From NCBI GenBank assembly GCA_964369775.1, contig CAYJHQ010000007.1, forward strand, positions 23,989 to 87,988: a stretch of DNA of 64,000 nt, read 5' to 3'. The notes under the pieces are model-generated. The model had not been told where the DNA came from. It was given only the letters and a program-made list of their open reading frames with translations, and did not search any database. This document shows positions 52,813-62,064 of this stretch, piece after piece. This DNA comes from CAUPWF01 sp964369775. GTDB taxonomy: Bacteria > Bacillota > Clostridia > Lachnospirales > Lachnospiraceae. Position numbers and translations under genes: made by a program. The stretch's first letter is position 1. Every line of letters begins with the position of its first letter.

Positions 52813-54878
52813 TGAGAAAGTGGCTATTTATTGCAGAAAAACCATCTCTTATGAGAGAAGTTCAAGGGTGTTACAACAAGCACAAGCGCGAGATTATGGA
52901 TGCTGTTGGAATAATAGATTTTACGGCACTAACGGGGCATGTTTGCCGAAATTGGGACACAGACGATTACGAGGACTGGCATGGAAAAAAGTGGCATGAG
53001 GTAGATTACCCAATGGTGCCTGATTCATGGGGAGTAAAAGTGATAAGTGATCAACACAAAAGAAAAACCGTGTCAGATATCAAGAAAAAAGTGAAGGATT
53101 ATGACGGAATTGTTGTTGGTACAGACTCTGATACAGAAGGGTATGGGATTTACTATTTATTAGAGACTTACCTGAAATTGCAGAAAAAAGACGCCCTTCG
53201 ATTTATCGAAAGCAATCTAACAGATGCTGGTATTTTACAAAGCTTGTTGTCTATGACAGACTATCACAAGGATCCAGCACATCAATATTTTGTAAACTCG
53301 TTCATACTAAGAAGTCGTACTGACTGGTTGTTTGGGATGAATGCCACAAGAGTTGCATCGTTGAAGCTTAATGACCTATATAATGTAGGGAGGGTAAAGG
53401 CTCCAACGTTAAAATTAGTATACGACAACAGCGTGGCGATTGAAAATTTCAAGCCAGAGACTTCCTATTTATTAGAGGCGGAGTATCAAGTGGGAGGTGC
53501 AACTCTTCGTGCGATATTGCTTGATGAGACTATGACTGGACAAAAGCGAGCAAAGACAGCAATGGAATTGCAGGCCTTGCCTATCCCTAAAAAAGGTGTT
53601 GTGAGGGATGTTGCTTCAAAGGTTACGCAAAGCCATGCACCGAAACTTTTTGACTTGCCTACATTGCAAATTGAGTCAGGGATGAGCCCGAGCGAAACGC
53701 TAGAGACGTTGCAGTCATTATATGAGAAGCACAAGGTTATATCATACCCGCGTACGCAATGTCGCTATGTGTCAACAGACAAGGCTAAAGAGTTTCAAGG
53801 GATGTTGTTGCGAAACTTTAGAGCATTTCCCGATCTCTATGCTTATGTAGAGCAAATACGAGATTTCAGTTCCATACTTAAGGACAAGCAAGTGGTAAAT
53901 GATAAAGAAGTGGCAAAGGAGGCTCATGATGCACTATTGCCGACTACTACGGTGCCAGACTTGTCAAAGATGACGCAAAAAGAGCAGCACATTTGCAAGA
54001 TCATCTACACGAGACTCTTAATGCAATACCTTCCAAAACTAAAGGAAGAAAAAATCACCTGCTTAATTAGTCATGATGATTATCATTTTACAGCCAGCGG
54101 GAAAACGGTTCTCGATCAAGGGTTTATGGTTCTTGCAAGAGAAAGAAAAGGGGTGCATCTGCCGTCTATCAAAAAAGGAGATTCTTTGACAGCAGAGGCG
54201 TTTTCGCCACTGGAAAGGGTGACGCAGCCACCAAAAAGGTTGACGCAAACAACTCTTCTCGCAGCCATGATGAATATTGCCAAGTTTATAAAAGACAAAG
54301 CGCTTAAAGAGTCTCTGTCAGAATCTAAAGGAATAGGAACACCAGCTACAAGAGACTCGATTATCAAGGATTTGATAGAAAAGGGATTTGTTGATGATAA
54401 GAAAGGCTTGTTTATCACGCCAAAGGGCAGGTGCTATGTGGAGTCGTTAAAGGATTTGGATATTATGCATCCTGTATTTGCTGCAAAGCTAGATCTTATG
54501 ATGAAACAAGTTCAGCGAGGCGAAGTGTCGTTCGAGAATGCCTATGGACAGATTTTAGAAGGATTAGAGAGAACAGTGAAACAAATCAATGAACTCAAAG
54601 CAAGCCCGAAGAGCTTTAGCGGAAAGGCAAGTGGTACGGAAGTCCCTTGTCCAGATTGCAAAGGGGCGGCGAGAATTAATAAAAGCGGGCTATTTTGCGA
54701 CTGCGGGGTTAAGATTTTTAGAAAAATAGCAAAGAAAGAGCTAACGGATAGCCAATTAAAACAATTGCTGACAAAGAAAAAAACCGGTGTTATCAAAGGG
54801 TTTCAGGGCGCGAAGGGGTCATTTGATGTGGCGCTAGCTAGAGGCGAAGACGGAAAAATTAGTTTTATATGGGATTAG
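52812..54878 (+). CDS. topB: DNA topoisomerase III (type IA)
   Basis: A 688-residue type IA topoisomerase that decatenates DNA. The N-terminal Toprim domain begins WLFIAEKPSLMREV and has the metal motif GTDSDTEG (about 103-110); the active-site Tyr lies in VISYPRTQCRYVS (about 312), where most relatives have YPRTD/S. The DTRDSIIKDLIEKGFV-like helix-turn-helix (TRDSIIKDLIEKGF, about 515) follows, and a C-terminal zinc motif CPDC...CDCG (about 615-635). The start is GTG, coupled to the preceding small gene. Such TopB copies are characteristic of integrative conjugative elements and large plasmids. Confidence 0.93.
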   Translation: MRKWLFIAEKPSLMREVQGCYNKHKREIMDAVGIIDFTALTGHVCRNWDTDDYEDWHGKKWHEVDYPMVPDSWGVKVISDQHKRKTVSDIKKKVKDYDGIVVGTDSDTEGYGIYYLLETYLKLQKKDALRFIESNLTDAGILQSLLSMTDYHKDPAHQYFVNSFILRSRTDWLFGMNATRVASLKLNDLYNVGRVKAPTLKLVYDNSVAIENFKPETSYLLEAEYQVGGATLRAILLDETMTGQKRAKTAMELQALPIPKKGVVRDVASKVTQSHAPKLFDLPTLQIESGMSPSETLETLQSLYEKHKVISYPRTQCRYVSTDKAKEFQGMLLRNFRAFPDLYAYVEQIRDFSSILKDKQVVNDKEVAKEAHDALLPTTTVPDLSKMTQKEQHICKIIYTRLLMQYLPKLKEEKITCLISHDDYHFTASGKTVLDQGFMVLARERKGVHLPSIKKGDSLTAEAFSPLERVTQPPKRLTQTTLLAAMMNIAKFIKDKALKESLSESKGIGTPATRDSIIKDLIEKGFVDDKKGLFITPKGRCYVESLKDLDIMHPVFAAKLDLMMKQVQRGEVSFENAYGQILEGLERTVKQINELKASPKSFSGKASGTEVPCPDCKGAARINKSGLFCDCGVKIFRKIAKKELTDSQLKQLLTKKKTGVIKGFQGAKGSFDVALARGEDGKISFIWD

Positions 54879-54885
54879 CAATTTT

Positions 54886-54898
54886 GGAACTCAGTTCC
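54886..54898. repeat. Dispersed palindrome site 9, GGAACTCAGTTCC
   Basis: Exact copy eight bases after the topB stop; left member of a pair with the variant at 54913. Confidence 0.85.
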
Positions 54899-54912
54899 AA
54901 ATATCCATAATC

Positions 54913-54925
54913 GGAGCTCAGTTCC
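54913..54925. repeat. Dispersed palindrome site 10, variant GGAGCTCAGTTCC
   Basis: One substitution (A to G at position 4) from the consensus; the starts of the pair are 27 bases apart. Confidence 0.75.
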
Positions 54926-54932
54926 AAAAAAC

Positions 54933-54957
54933 AAGGAAAGGCGAAAGCCTTTCTTTT
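54933..54957 (+). terminator. Terminator after topB
   Basis: GGAAAGGC and GCCTTTC close a GAAA tetraloop, followed by TTTTA. Confidence 0.85.
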
Positions 54958-54971
54958 ATAATGCTCTTTTT

Positions 54972-55004
54972 CATATTACACAAGAAATAAAACATCTTAG
55001 GAGG
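54972..55004 (+). promoter_or_regulatory. CATATT element promoter, unit 15
   Basis: CATATT-N21-AGGAGG with GAAATAAAA in the spacer. Confidence 0.6.
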
Positions 55005-55010
55005 AGCAAC

Positions 55011-55691
55011 ATGAAAAAAAATAATATAAACCGCTTAAAGGATGAGGCCAACATACAAAGCGTACTGGACTATTTTGGAATCTCTTATAAGCGAAGTGGG
55101 TCATCGTACTTTTTACTGTGTCCAAATCCAACACATAGCGATACAAAGGCCAATAACTGCTATTTTAAAGAGGGGTGGAAAAACGTGCTTTGTCAGTCGT
55201 GCGGAGCGTCTATAAAAGCAATCGACTTGATTATGGTGTATGCACACTGCGATTATGGCACGGCTTGTGATATCCTTTGGGAAATACAAGGTCGTCCAGA
55301 TTGGTACTATGCAGAGCAAGAACTTGACAGCAATGGATCTCACAAAAAATCTCTTTATGTGGTAAGAGATGAAATGTTATTTATTGGCGTGATGTTGCCG
55401 AGCAAGACAGTGACGTTTGCTGAAATTAAGACAGACAAGTCTGACTTAAAGAATATTCCGGTGTATGATTATGATGCGGAGGCTTATTTGGGTCAAAAAA
55501 ACGTTCATATCAATTGGTCTGATTTTTGTTCCGAATCTGAGTTTGTAGACATTGTGCTGAATAAGGCGGATGAGAAGTGCCAACAGATAGTGATTGATCG
55601 AATGCTTGGAAACATAAGTTCAAGAGAGCAGGCGAAATTGTTTGCAAAGGTTGGAGATATCAGAAAAAAAGTATTACCATTTAGAAAGTAG
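55011..55691 (+). CDS. CHC2 zinc-finger (primase-type) protein without a catalytic domain
   Basis: A 226-residue protein. Residues 8-85 match the zinc-binding domain of DnaG-type primases: VLDYFGISYKRSGSSYFLLC, then CPNPTH and CQSCG supplying Cys/His/Cys/Cys ligands. The rest (about 100-226) is not a Toprim domain; I see no EGxxD-like catalytic motif. So it may read or bind a priming site or help a separate primase. AGGAGG seven bases before ATG. Monocistronic, next to topB. Confidence 0.75.
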   Translation: MKKNNINRLKDEANIQSVLDYFGISYKRSGSSYFLLCPNPTHSDTKANNCYFKEGWKNVLCQSCGASIKAIDLIMVYAHCDYGTACDILWEIQGRPDWYYAEQELDSNGSHKKSLYVVRDEMLFIGVMLPSKTVTFAEIKTDKSDLKNIPVYDYDAEAYLGQKNVHINWSDFCSESEFVDIVLNKADEKCQQIVIDRMLGNISSREQAKLFAKVGDIRKKVLPFRK

Positions 55692-55711
55692 AGGGGTCCT
55701 CTACTTTTTTT
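55684..55711 (+). terminator. Terminator, unit 15
   Basis: AAAGTAGAGG and CCTCTACTTT form a tight stem with a three-base loop over the stop codon, then T. Confidence 0.85.
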
Positions 55712-55723
55712 CGTATTATTTTA

Positions 55724-55757
55724 CATATTGCCTCTGAAAATAAAAATTTTAAGGAGG
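55724..55757 (+). promoter_or_regulatory. CATATT element promoter, unit 16
   Basis: CATATT-N22-AGGAGG with a perfect GAAAATAAA. Confidence 0.6.
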
Positions 55758-55765
55758 AACAATCA

Positions 55766-56410
55766 ATGTTTAAAATGATTGGATGCAACAACGGAAGAAC
55801 TGTGTATTATGGGAAGATTATGTCAATTACAGATACGGAAATGGAGGTGTTTGGAATTGATTGGGACTCAAGTAAGAAAGAAGAGGTGAAAACCACTCTT
55901 ACAGCATCATTTCGTGAAGATTCTGCTACAAAAGCTCAAAAGCTTGCAAAGGGCATGATGGTTGTGTTTATGTTTTTGCCAGGACTCAAAAATCCAACAA
56001 AGGGAGACTGTGAAGCTATTGCGCTTCAAGGGGAATGCTTTTTGGTAGAGGACGAGAAAAACAGAGAAGTTGTTGTCTTGAACGGCACTGTTTCAAAGGG
56101 AGAATGGTCAAAGTCAAAAAAGGCGTTTTTCCTCACATTTCAAGATGTGAAGGACGCAGAGACTGGCGACAATATAGGAGCGGTGTTCGAGTATGAGCGC
56201 TACGGGCTAAAATTCAAAAACAGCCTACTTAGAGCAACCTGTTTTCTAGACAAAGACGAAAAAAAACCTAGCCAGTATAGTGCTAAAAAGGCGAGCGAGA
56301 AGCTAAAAAAAGGTGTGAGCTCCGCTCTTGTTTTTGGAGTGCAAAAAGGTGAGTATAATAAAAAACCTAGTACAAGCTATATGTGTAGAAGATTTGCATT
56401 TCCGTCATAA
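55766..56410 (+). CDS. Hypothetical protein (214 aa)
   Basis: A 214-residue protein with a beta-strand-rich pattern (GRTVYYGKIMSITDTEMEVF near the start), a short hydrophobic stretch GMMVVFMFLPGLK (about 71-83) and a Lys-rich C-terminal third with KKPSTSYMCRRFAFPS at the end. No family recognised. The repeated strand pattern could be an OB-like fold, but this is a guess. Own promoter, AGGAGG and terminator. Confidence 0.65.
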   Translation: MFKMIGCNNGRTVYYGKIMSITDTEMEVFGIDWDSSKKEEVKTTLTASFREDSATKAQKLAKGMMVVFMFLPGLKNPTKGDCEAIALQGECFLVEDEKNREVVVLNGTVSKGEWSKSKKAFFLTFQDVKDAETGDNIGAVFEYERYGLKFKNSLLRATCFLDKDEKKPSQYSAKKASEKLKKGVSSALVFGVQKGEYNKKPSTSYMCRRFAFPS

Positions 56411-56412
56411 CG

Positions 56413-56446
56413 TCAAAAGGTGAGGCAAAGCCCTCATCTTTTTTTT
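56413..56446 (+). terminator. Terminator, unit 16
   Basis: AAGGTGAGG pairs with CCCTCATCTT around a CAAAG loop; eight T follow. Confidence 0.85.
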
Positions 56447-56456
56447 GTTGTTTTGT

Positions 56457-56491
56457 CATATTAACCTTGAAAACAATAAGATTATAGGAGG
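56457..56491 (+). promoter_or_regulatory. CATATT element promoter, unit 17
   Basis: CATATT-N23-AGGAGG with GAAAACAATAA in the spacer. Confidence 0.6.
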
Positions 56492-56500
56492 ATTTAAGAA

Positions 56501-57031
56501 ATGAATGAAGCAACATTAGCAATGGCAGCTCTTGCTAGACCATATTTAGATAGCGTATCAGAGGCTTTTAAAGGGAGTGAGGAACAAGAGTTTGCTAAAA
56601 AATTAAGCGAGAAGGTTGAAAAATGGAACAATAACCTAAAACAAATGAATGGATCTGTCTCGATTACCTTTGACAAAGGCTGCGTGATAGCGGTTTCTAT
56701 TGAAGGAGAGTATGCAAAGTATAAAGATACTCTCGAAAAGAATGCGCTGGCTCTCAATCAGGTGTTTGTTGAGAATTTCATTAATGGGCACATAGGAGCT
56801 TTGCAGCTGACAGATATTGAAAAGGATTATTTGAGTCAGCGAGCGGCGATTTGCCTGTTTCAAGAAGGAATGACAGATGTTTGGGAGGTGGTCGCCAAAA
56901 TTCCAACGACCATTGTTTTATACAAGACGATGGCTTATCAAGCAGAGTTGATAAAGAAGCAGGGAGACAAGCAAGCCCAGCCATCAAAGATTGTTGTAGG
57001 AGAAGACGGATTGTTGCAAATTCGATCGTAA
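56501..57031 (+). CDS. Hypothetical protein (176 aa)
   Basis: A 176-residue, mostly helical soluble protein beginning MNEATLAMAALARPYLDSVS. A central strand-rich part (NGSVSITFDKGCVIAVSIEG, about 47-66) is flanked by charged helices. Not recognised. AGGAGG nine bases before ATG, own promoter and terminator. Confidence 0.65.
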   Translation: MNEATLAMAALARPYLDSVSEAFKGSEEQEFAKKLSEKVEKWNNNLKQMNGSVSITFDKGCVIAVSIEGEYAKYKDTLEKNALALNQVFVENFINGHIGALQLTDIEKDYLSQRAAICLFQEGMTDVWEVVAKIPTTIVLYKTMAYQAELIKKQGDKQAQPSKIVVGEDGLLQIRS

Positions 57032-57032
57032 T

Positions 57033-57062
57033 AGAAGAGAGGCGTAAGCTTCTCTTTTTTTT
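57033..57062 (+). terminator. Terminator, unit 17
   Basis: AGAGAGGC and GCTTCTCT (one wobble) close a GTAA tetraloop; eight T follow. Confidence 0.85.
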
Positions 57063-57073
57063 GTGCTTTTACT

Positions 57074-57105
57074 CATATTGACTTTGAAAATAAATCTTTA
57101 GGAGG
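57074..57105 (+). promoter_or_regulatory. CATATT element promoter, unit 18
   Basis: CATATT-N20-AGGAGG with a perfect GAAAATAAA; drives the largest gene. Confidence 0.65.
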
Positions 57106-57113
57106 ATTGAAAA

Positions 57114-60100
57114 ATGAATAGCAAGAAAAACAACAACGAATGGGAATACGAGCGTGATTTACTATGGTGGTTTAATGAACTGGAAAGTCAAGAAAGCAAC
57201 AGAGAATCAATGGATGTTGAAACTTTAGAGATTACTGCGATTGAAGAAAGCTCAATGGGGTTAAAAATAGATTCTGAAACATCTTACAAGAAAGGAAGTA
57301 AGGGGGAGCAGCTATTTTTTAACTTAAATGCAATCAAGGCATTAAAAGGACACCTTTCGGGAACCTTGGTGGATGGCTTAAAGGCACACCTAAGAAAATT
57401 TAATGGGTTTGGAAACCTTAGCGAGGTATTTGATTCATCAAAGGATGCATTCAAGGCAGAGCAAAAAGAATTAAAAGCACTTCTTTCAAAAGAAGAGTAC
57501 GAGGCTGCAAGAGAGTCTACTTTGACAGCATTTTACACGCCAGAACACATCATTAAAGGCATGTATAAAACGCTTATGCGATTAGGATTTAAAGGGGGAA
57601 GCATTTTAGATCCTGCAATGGGATCGGGTAGATTCTTCGAGTATCTACCAACGGAACTGAGTTCCACAAATCTTTATGGCGTTGAGTTAGACTCAATTAC
57701 AGGAAATATCGCAAAATCGATATATGACAATGCGAATATTCAAGTGACGGGCTTTGAAAATGCACATTTGCAAGACGGATTTTTCGATGTGGTTGTTGGA
57801 AACGTTCCATTTGGCAACTTTAAAGTTTATGATGAGGCGTACAAAAACCACAGTCTGTTAATTCATGATTTCTTCTTTGTGAAAGCTCTGGACAAGCTGC
57901 GTGAAGGTGGAGTGTTGGCGTTTATCACATCAAAAGGGACAATGGATAAAAAAGATAGTGCCGTGAGAGAGTTGATTTCGCAAAAGGCAAACTTGCTAGG
58001 AGCGATTCGCCTACCAAATACTGCATTTAAAGGCGCAGGGGCTGAAGTTACAACAGATATTCTGTTCTTGCAAAAGAAAGATGTAGATGTAGCAGAAGGA
58101 TCGGATTGGACAAATACTATGGAAATCAATGGTTTGTCTATGAATGAATATTATTTCTCACACCCTGAGATGATTTTAGGCGAGATGCAAGAAGTGAGTG
58201 GCCAGTTTGGTACAACTTATGAGTGCATTAATCCAGAATTTAAAGAGGGGGATGCGAATGAGGCTTTTGATTGCATTTATGGAGTAATAAATGTAATTAC
58301 GCCAACCGAGGTAGAGTCAGAAGAGGCAGTGGTGCCAGCTGATTCTACAGTGAAGAATTTCTCATACGCCATCATTGAAGGGACTCTATATTACCGAGAA
58401 GGCTCTATCATGGCGCAACCAAAGTTAGGGGAAAAGGCGAAAAATCGCGTGCTAGCACTAATTTCTTTAAGGGATAAAGTAAAGGGAATTATTGATGCTC
58501 AAATGAGAAATTGTTCTGATTTTGAGTTGAAGGTACTACAATCTGAACTAACTGAGGAGTATTACGCATTTCAAGCCAACTACGGCTTGATTAGTAGCAG
58601 AGGAAACAGTTTGGCATTCCAGGCAGATGAATCATACTTCTTATTAAGCTCACTAGAAAAGGTGAATGATGAGGGAGAACTGGTTGAGCTCGCAGACATT
58701 TTTACTAAAAGAACTATTTGCAATAAGCCAACGCCAACAGAGGCGGACAGTGCCGCGTCAGCACTTGCAATTTCAATTGGCATAAAAGGATATGTCGATA
58801 TGGAATATATGTGCAACATTAGTGGACTTTCCGAAGAAAAAATAATTGAGGATCTGTTCGGTGTAATATTCAAAAACCCTAGAACAGAAGGGTTTGAGAC
58901 AGCAGATGAGTACCTTTCAGGCAATGTTAAGGCAAAATTAGAGCTGGCAAAGATGAATGTGGAGTCTCTTGGGAAAAGCGAGTACAAAATTAATGTGGAT
59001 CGCTTAGAAAAGGCACAGCCAAAATTTCTTAATTCATCAGAGGTTGCGGCAAAGCTAGGTAGTCATTGGATACCAGCACATTATATTGAAGAGTTTGCAG
59101 TTCAATTGATTGAGTGTCCGTCAGGTTACGCAAGATGGATAAATGTGCATCACATGGAGGCTCGCGGAGAGTGGCATGTGGAAGGAAAAGATTCTTGGTT
59201 TTTAGGAAACCTTCCTAAATCTTCAAAGATGTATGGTTTGAAAGAGAGAAACGCGCTACAACTTGTAGAAGATATTTTAAATCAAAAAACTTCAACGGTT
59301 TATGACACTGTTTATGAAAATGGTACGTCAAGACGCGTAGTGAACAAAGAAGCGACGATAGTTGCGACTGGAAAGCAAGAGCTTATTAAAGATGCGTTTA
59401 AGGATTGGGTTTATGCGGACCATGATAGACGAGAAGATTTGCTTAGAATTTACAATGATTTGTATAACAGCACGGCTATAAGGGAATATGATGGGTCTAA
59501 TATTTTATTTCAAGGAATGAATCCAGAAATTAACCTTATGGAGCATCAAAAAAACGGAGTTGCTAGAGTGTTATATGGCGGAAATACATTGCTTGCACAT
59601 GTGGTAGGGGCGGGCAAGACATATACGATTATCGCTTCTATTATGGAAAAGAAAAAGTTAGGTCTTTGCAACAAAGCGATGATTGTCGTTCCGAATCACT
59701 TGACAGCGCAGTGGGCAGCAGAGTTTTACAGACTGTACCCGTCAGCAAATATTTTAGTGACAAGAACAAAGGATTTTGAGACGAAAAATCGTAAGCGTTT
59801 TTGCAGTAAAATAGCGATGGGGAATTTTGATGCGGTTATTATTGGACACTCACAATTCGAGAGAATTTCGATGTCAGAAAAATATCAACGAGAGTATATA
59901 GAAAACGAGATCGACGATATTGAAACGGAAATATTAAGACTTGCTTCTAGCGATATGTCACACTCTGGCAGACACATTACTACAAAGATGTTGGAGCGTC
60001 AAAAGAAGTCCCTGAAAGTGCGTTTGCAAAAGTTGATGGCGAGGGATAGAAAAGACAATGTTCTTGATTTTGAAGAGCTTGGTGTTGACTTGCTTTGTAT

Positions 60101-61937
60101 CGACGAAGCGCACAACTATAAGAATTTATTCTTTCACACAAAGATGACGGGAGTTGCTGGATTATCAACAACTGATTCTCAAAAATCATCAGATGTATAC
60201 ATGAAATGCAGATATTTAAGTGACAAAACGAATAACAAAGGCGTTGTATTTGCAACGGGAACGCCTGTAATGAACTCCATTGTCGAGTTATATACAATGA
60301 TGAAGTATTTGCAATTTGATACGCTGGTGGATTTAGGCTTAGAGCATTTTGATTCATGGGCAGCGGATTTTGCAGAGACGTCAACAACGATGGAGCTCGC
60401 TCCAGAAGGAACTGGGTACCGCTCGCGTACAAGATTTTCAAGATTTGACAATTTACCAGAACTTATGAAGATCTTCCAGCAAGTGGCAGATGTGAAAGTT
60501 GCTGATCAATTAAACTTACCAACACCAGAAGTGGTTTTTGAAACGGTTGCTGTTGAGCCAACAGATTTTCAAGCAGAGCAAGTTGTTCTTTTAGGAGAGC
60601 GCGCAGAGGCGATAAGGAAAGGCATGGTTGACAGAAGAGACGATAATATGCTTTCTGTTACGAATGACGGACGAAAGCTAGGGCTAGATGGGCGTATCAT
60701 TGACGAATTGACAAAAGACGATATGAACAGCAAGGTAAATACAATGACCAATAATGTGTTTCGCATTTGGAAAGAAACAGCAAAAGAGCGCTTAACTCAA
60801 GTTATCTTTTGTGATTTATCAACACCAAAGACAAACACGGAGCATAATGAAGTATTTACAGATGTTTACAATGATGTGCGTCATAAGCTAGAAGCTCAAG
60901 GCGTGCCAGCAGAAGAGATCGCATTTATTCACAATGCAAAAACGGACGTACAAAAGAAAAAGTTATTTGAAAAGGTACAAGCAGGAACAGTAAGAGTATT
61001 GTTTGGAAGCACTCAAAAATGCGGAGCTGGTACAAACATTCAGGAGAAATTAGTCGCTTTGCATGATTTGGACTGTCCGTGGCGACCAGGAGATTTGGAT
61101 CAAAGACTTGGAAGGATTGAACGTCAAGGTAATGGAAACAAAAAGGTATATGTATACCGCTATGTGACATCATCGACATTTGATGCTTATTTGTGGCAAA
61201 CCATTGAGAACAAGCAGAAGTTTATTTCGCAAGTGCTAACAAGCAAGTCTCCATCAAGAACGTGCGAGGATATCGATGAAGCTACGCTTTCTTATGCAGA
61301 GATCAAAGCGCTTTGCGTGGGAGACGAGAGAATCAAAGAGAAGATGGAGTTGGATGTTGAGGTATCGAAGTTGAATGTATTAAAAGCTACTTTTAATGCA
61401 AATATTCACTCGCTAGAAAGAAGCATTCGCAATACTCCTACAGCAATTCAAGAAAACTTAGAGAGAATCAATCACTTAAGTAAGGATTGTGATCTATTTG
61501 AAAAATCAAAAGCTATTGCTGCATTTGATGGTATAGAGTATACGAATTTAGAGATAGCTCTTACGCCAATTTGTAAAAATCGTTCCGCTTTAAAAGAGAG
61601 GGGATCTGAGATCACACTCGGGACTTATAGAGGCTTCACAGTGAGTGCTCGTTGGAGCTTTGGCTCATACGAGCTTGTTATCAAAGGATGTGGCAGTTAT
61701 AAACTCGGTCTAAAAAGAGATGCATTTGCATTATCGCAAGAAGTTGCTAATCTTTCAACTGGAATGAAAAACAGCATTGCGACACTAGAGGAGAGAAATA
61801 CACAATTGAAGTACAACCTTGAGGCAGCAAAACGCGAAGTTTCACAGGTATTTCCGTATGAGGCTGAGTTAAAGGCAAAAAAAGAAAGACTTTTTGAGCT
61901 AGACTTAGCATTAAGTGTTGGAAAACTTGCTAGTTAA
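57114..61937 (+). CDS. Giant N6-adenine methylase / SNF2-type helicase fusion
   Basis: A 1607-residue two-part enzyme. The N-terminal half holds an N6-methyltransferase-like domain: SAM motif SILDPAMGSGRFFEYLP (about 163-179) and catalytic-loop GNVPFGNF (about 228-235), where most relatives have NPPY/F. The C-terminal half is a superfamily 2 helicase: VVGAGKTYTIIAS (about 830-842), IDEAHNYKN (about 995), FATGTPVMNS (about 1045), and CGAGTNIQEKL with DQRLGRIERQGN (about 1301-1340). Coiled coil at the C-terminus. Such fusions are typical of conjugative elements and phage-plasmids and are thought to help replication or evade host restriction. AGGAGG; monocistronic. Palindrome site 11 lies within the methylase part. 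Confidence 0.9.
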   Translation: MNSKKNNNEWEYERDLLWWFNELESQESNRESMDVETLEITAIEESSMGLKIDSETSYKKGSKGEQLFFNLNAIKALKGHLSGTLVDGLKAHLRKFNGFGNLSEVFDSSKDAFKAEQKELKALLSKEEYEAARESTLTAFYTPEHIIKGMYKTLMRLGFKGGSILDPAMGSGRFFEYLPTELSSTNLYGVELDSITGNIAKSIYDNANIQVTGFENAHLQDGFFDVVVGNVPFGNFKVYDEAYKNHSLLIHDFFFVKALDKLREGGVLAFITSKGTMDKKDSAVRELISQKANLLGAIRLPNTAFKGAGAEVTTDILFLQKKDVDVAEGSDWTNTMEINGLSMNEYYFSHPEMILGEMQEVSGQFGTTYECINPEFKEGDANEAFDCIYGVINVITPTEVESEEAVVPADSTVKNFSYAIIEGTLYYREGSIMAQPKLGEKAKNRVLALISLRDKVKGIIDAQMRNCSDFELKVLQSELTEEYYAFQANYGLISSRGNSLAFQADESYFLLSSLEKVNDEGELVELADIFTKRTICNKPTPTEADSAASALAISIGIKGYVDMEYMCNISGLSEEKIIEDLFGVIFKNPRTEGFETADEYLSGNVKAKLELAKMNVESLGKSEYKINVDRLEKAQPKFLNSSEVAAKLGSHWIPAHYIEEFAVQLIECPSGYARWINVHHMEARGEWHVEGKDSWFLGNLPKSSKMYGLKERNALQLVEDILNQKTSTVYDTVYENGTSRRVVNKEATIVATGKQELIKDAFKDWVYADHDRREDLLRIYNDLYNSTAIREYDGSNILFQGMNPEINLMEHQKNGVARVLYGGNTLLAHVVGAGKTYTIIASIMEKKKLGLCNKAMIVVPNHLTAQWAAEFYRLYPSANILVTRTKDFETKNRKRFCSKIAMGNFDAVIIGHSQFERISMSEKYQREYIENEIDDIETEILRLASSDMSHSGRHITTKMLERQKKSLKVRLQKLMARDRKDNVLDFEELGVDLLCIDEAHNYKNLFFHTKMTGVAGLSTTDSQKSSDVYMKCRYLSDKTNNKGVVFATGTPVMNSIVELYTMMKYLQFDTLVDLGLEHFDSWAADFAETSTTMELAPEGTGYRSRTRFSRFDNLPELMKIFQQVADVKVADQLNLPTPEVVFETVAVEPTDFQAEQVVLLGERAEAIRKGMVDRRDDNMLSVTNDGRKLGLDGRIIDELTKDDMNSKVNTMTNNVFRIWKETAKERLTQVIFCDLSTPKTNTEHNEVFTDVYNDVRHKLEAQGVPAEEIAFIHNAKTDVQKKKLFEKVQAGTVRVLFGSTQKCGAGTNIQEKLVALHDLDCPWRPGDLDQRLGRIERQGNGNKKVYVYRYVTSSTFDAYLWQTIENKQKFISQVLTSKSPSRTCEDIDEATLSYAEIKALCVGDERIKEKMELDVEVSKLNVLKATFNANIHSLERSIRNTPTAIQENLERINHLSKDCDLFEKSKAIAAFDGIEYTNLEIALTPICKNRSALKERGSEITLGTYRGFTVSARWSFGSYELVIKGCGSYKLGLKRDAFALSQEVANLSTGMKNSIATLEERNTQLKYNLEAAKREVSQVFPYEAELKAKKERLFELDLALSVGKLAS
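57653..57665. repeat. Dispersed palindrome site 11, GGAACTGAGTTCC
   Basis: Exact copy in the methylase/helicase gene, read as Glu-Leu-Ser-Ser in frame, directly after the SAM-binding motif. Confidence 0.85.
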
Positions 61938-61942
61938 TTATC

Positions 61943-61972
61943 AAGCAGGGTCATTATGACCTTGCTTTTTTT
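61943..61972 (+). terminator. Terminator, unit 18
   Basis: AAGCAGGGTCA pairs with TGACCTTGCTT around TTA; seven T follow. Confidence 0.85.
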
Positions 61973-62024
61973 GCAATCAAACAAAAAAAACAAAAATAAT
62001 TTCCACACGAAGGAGAAATTTACA

Positions 62025-62057
62025 CATATTAACAACGTAAACAAACATAAAAAGGAG
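62025..62057 (+). promoter_or_regulatory. CATATT element promoter, unit 19
   Basis: CATATTAACAACGTAAACAA, with AAGGAG about 21 bases downstream. An unused AGGAG lies just upstream of the box at 62010. Confidence 0.55.
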
Positions 62058-62064
62058 AATGATT

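Noticed and set aside
53868..53876. CAGTTCC half-site inside topB as a further palindrome copy
   Set aside because: Only the right half matches; the left half has no similarity to GGAACT.
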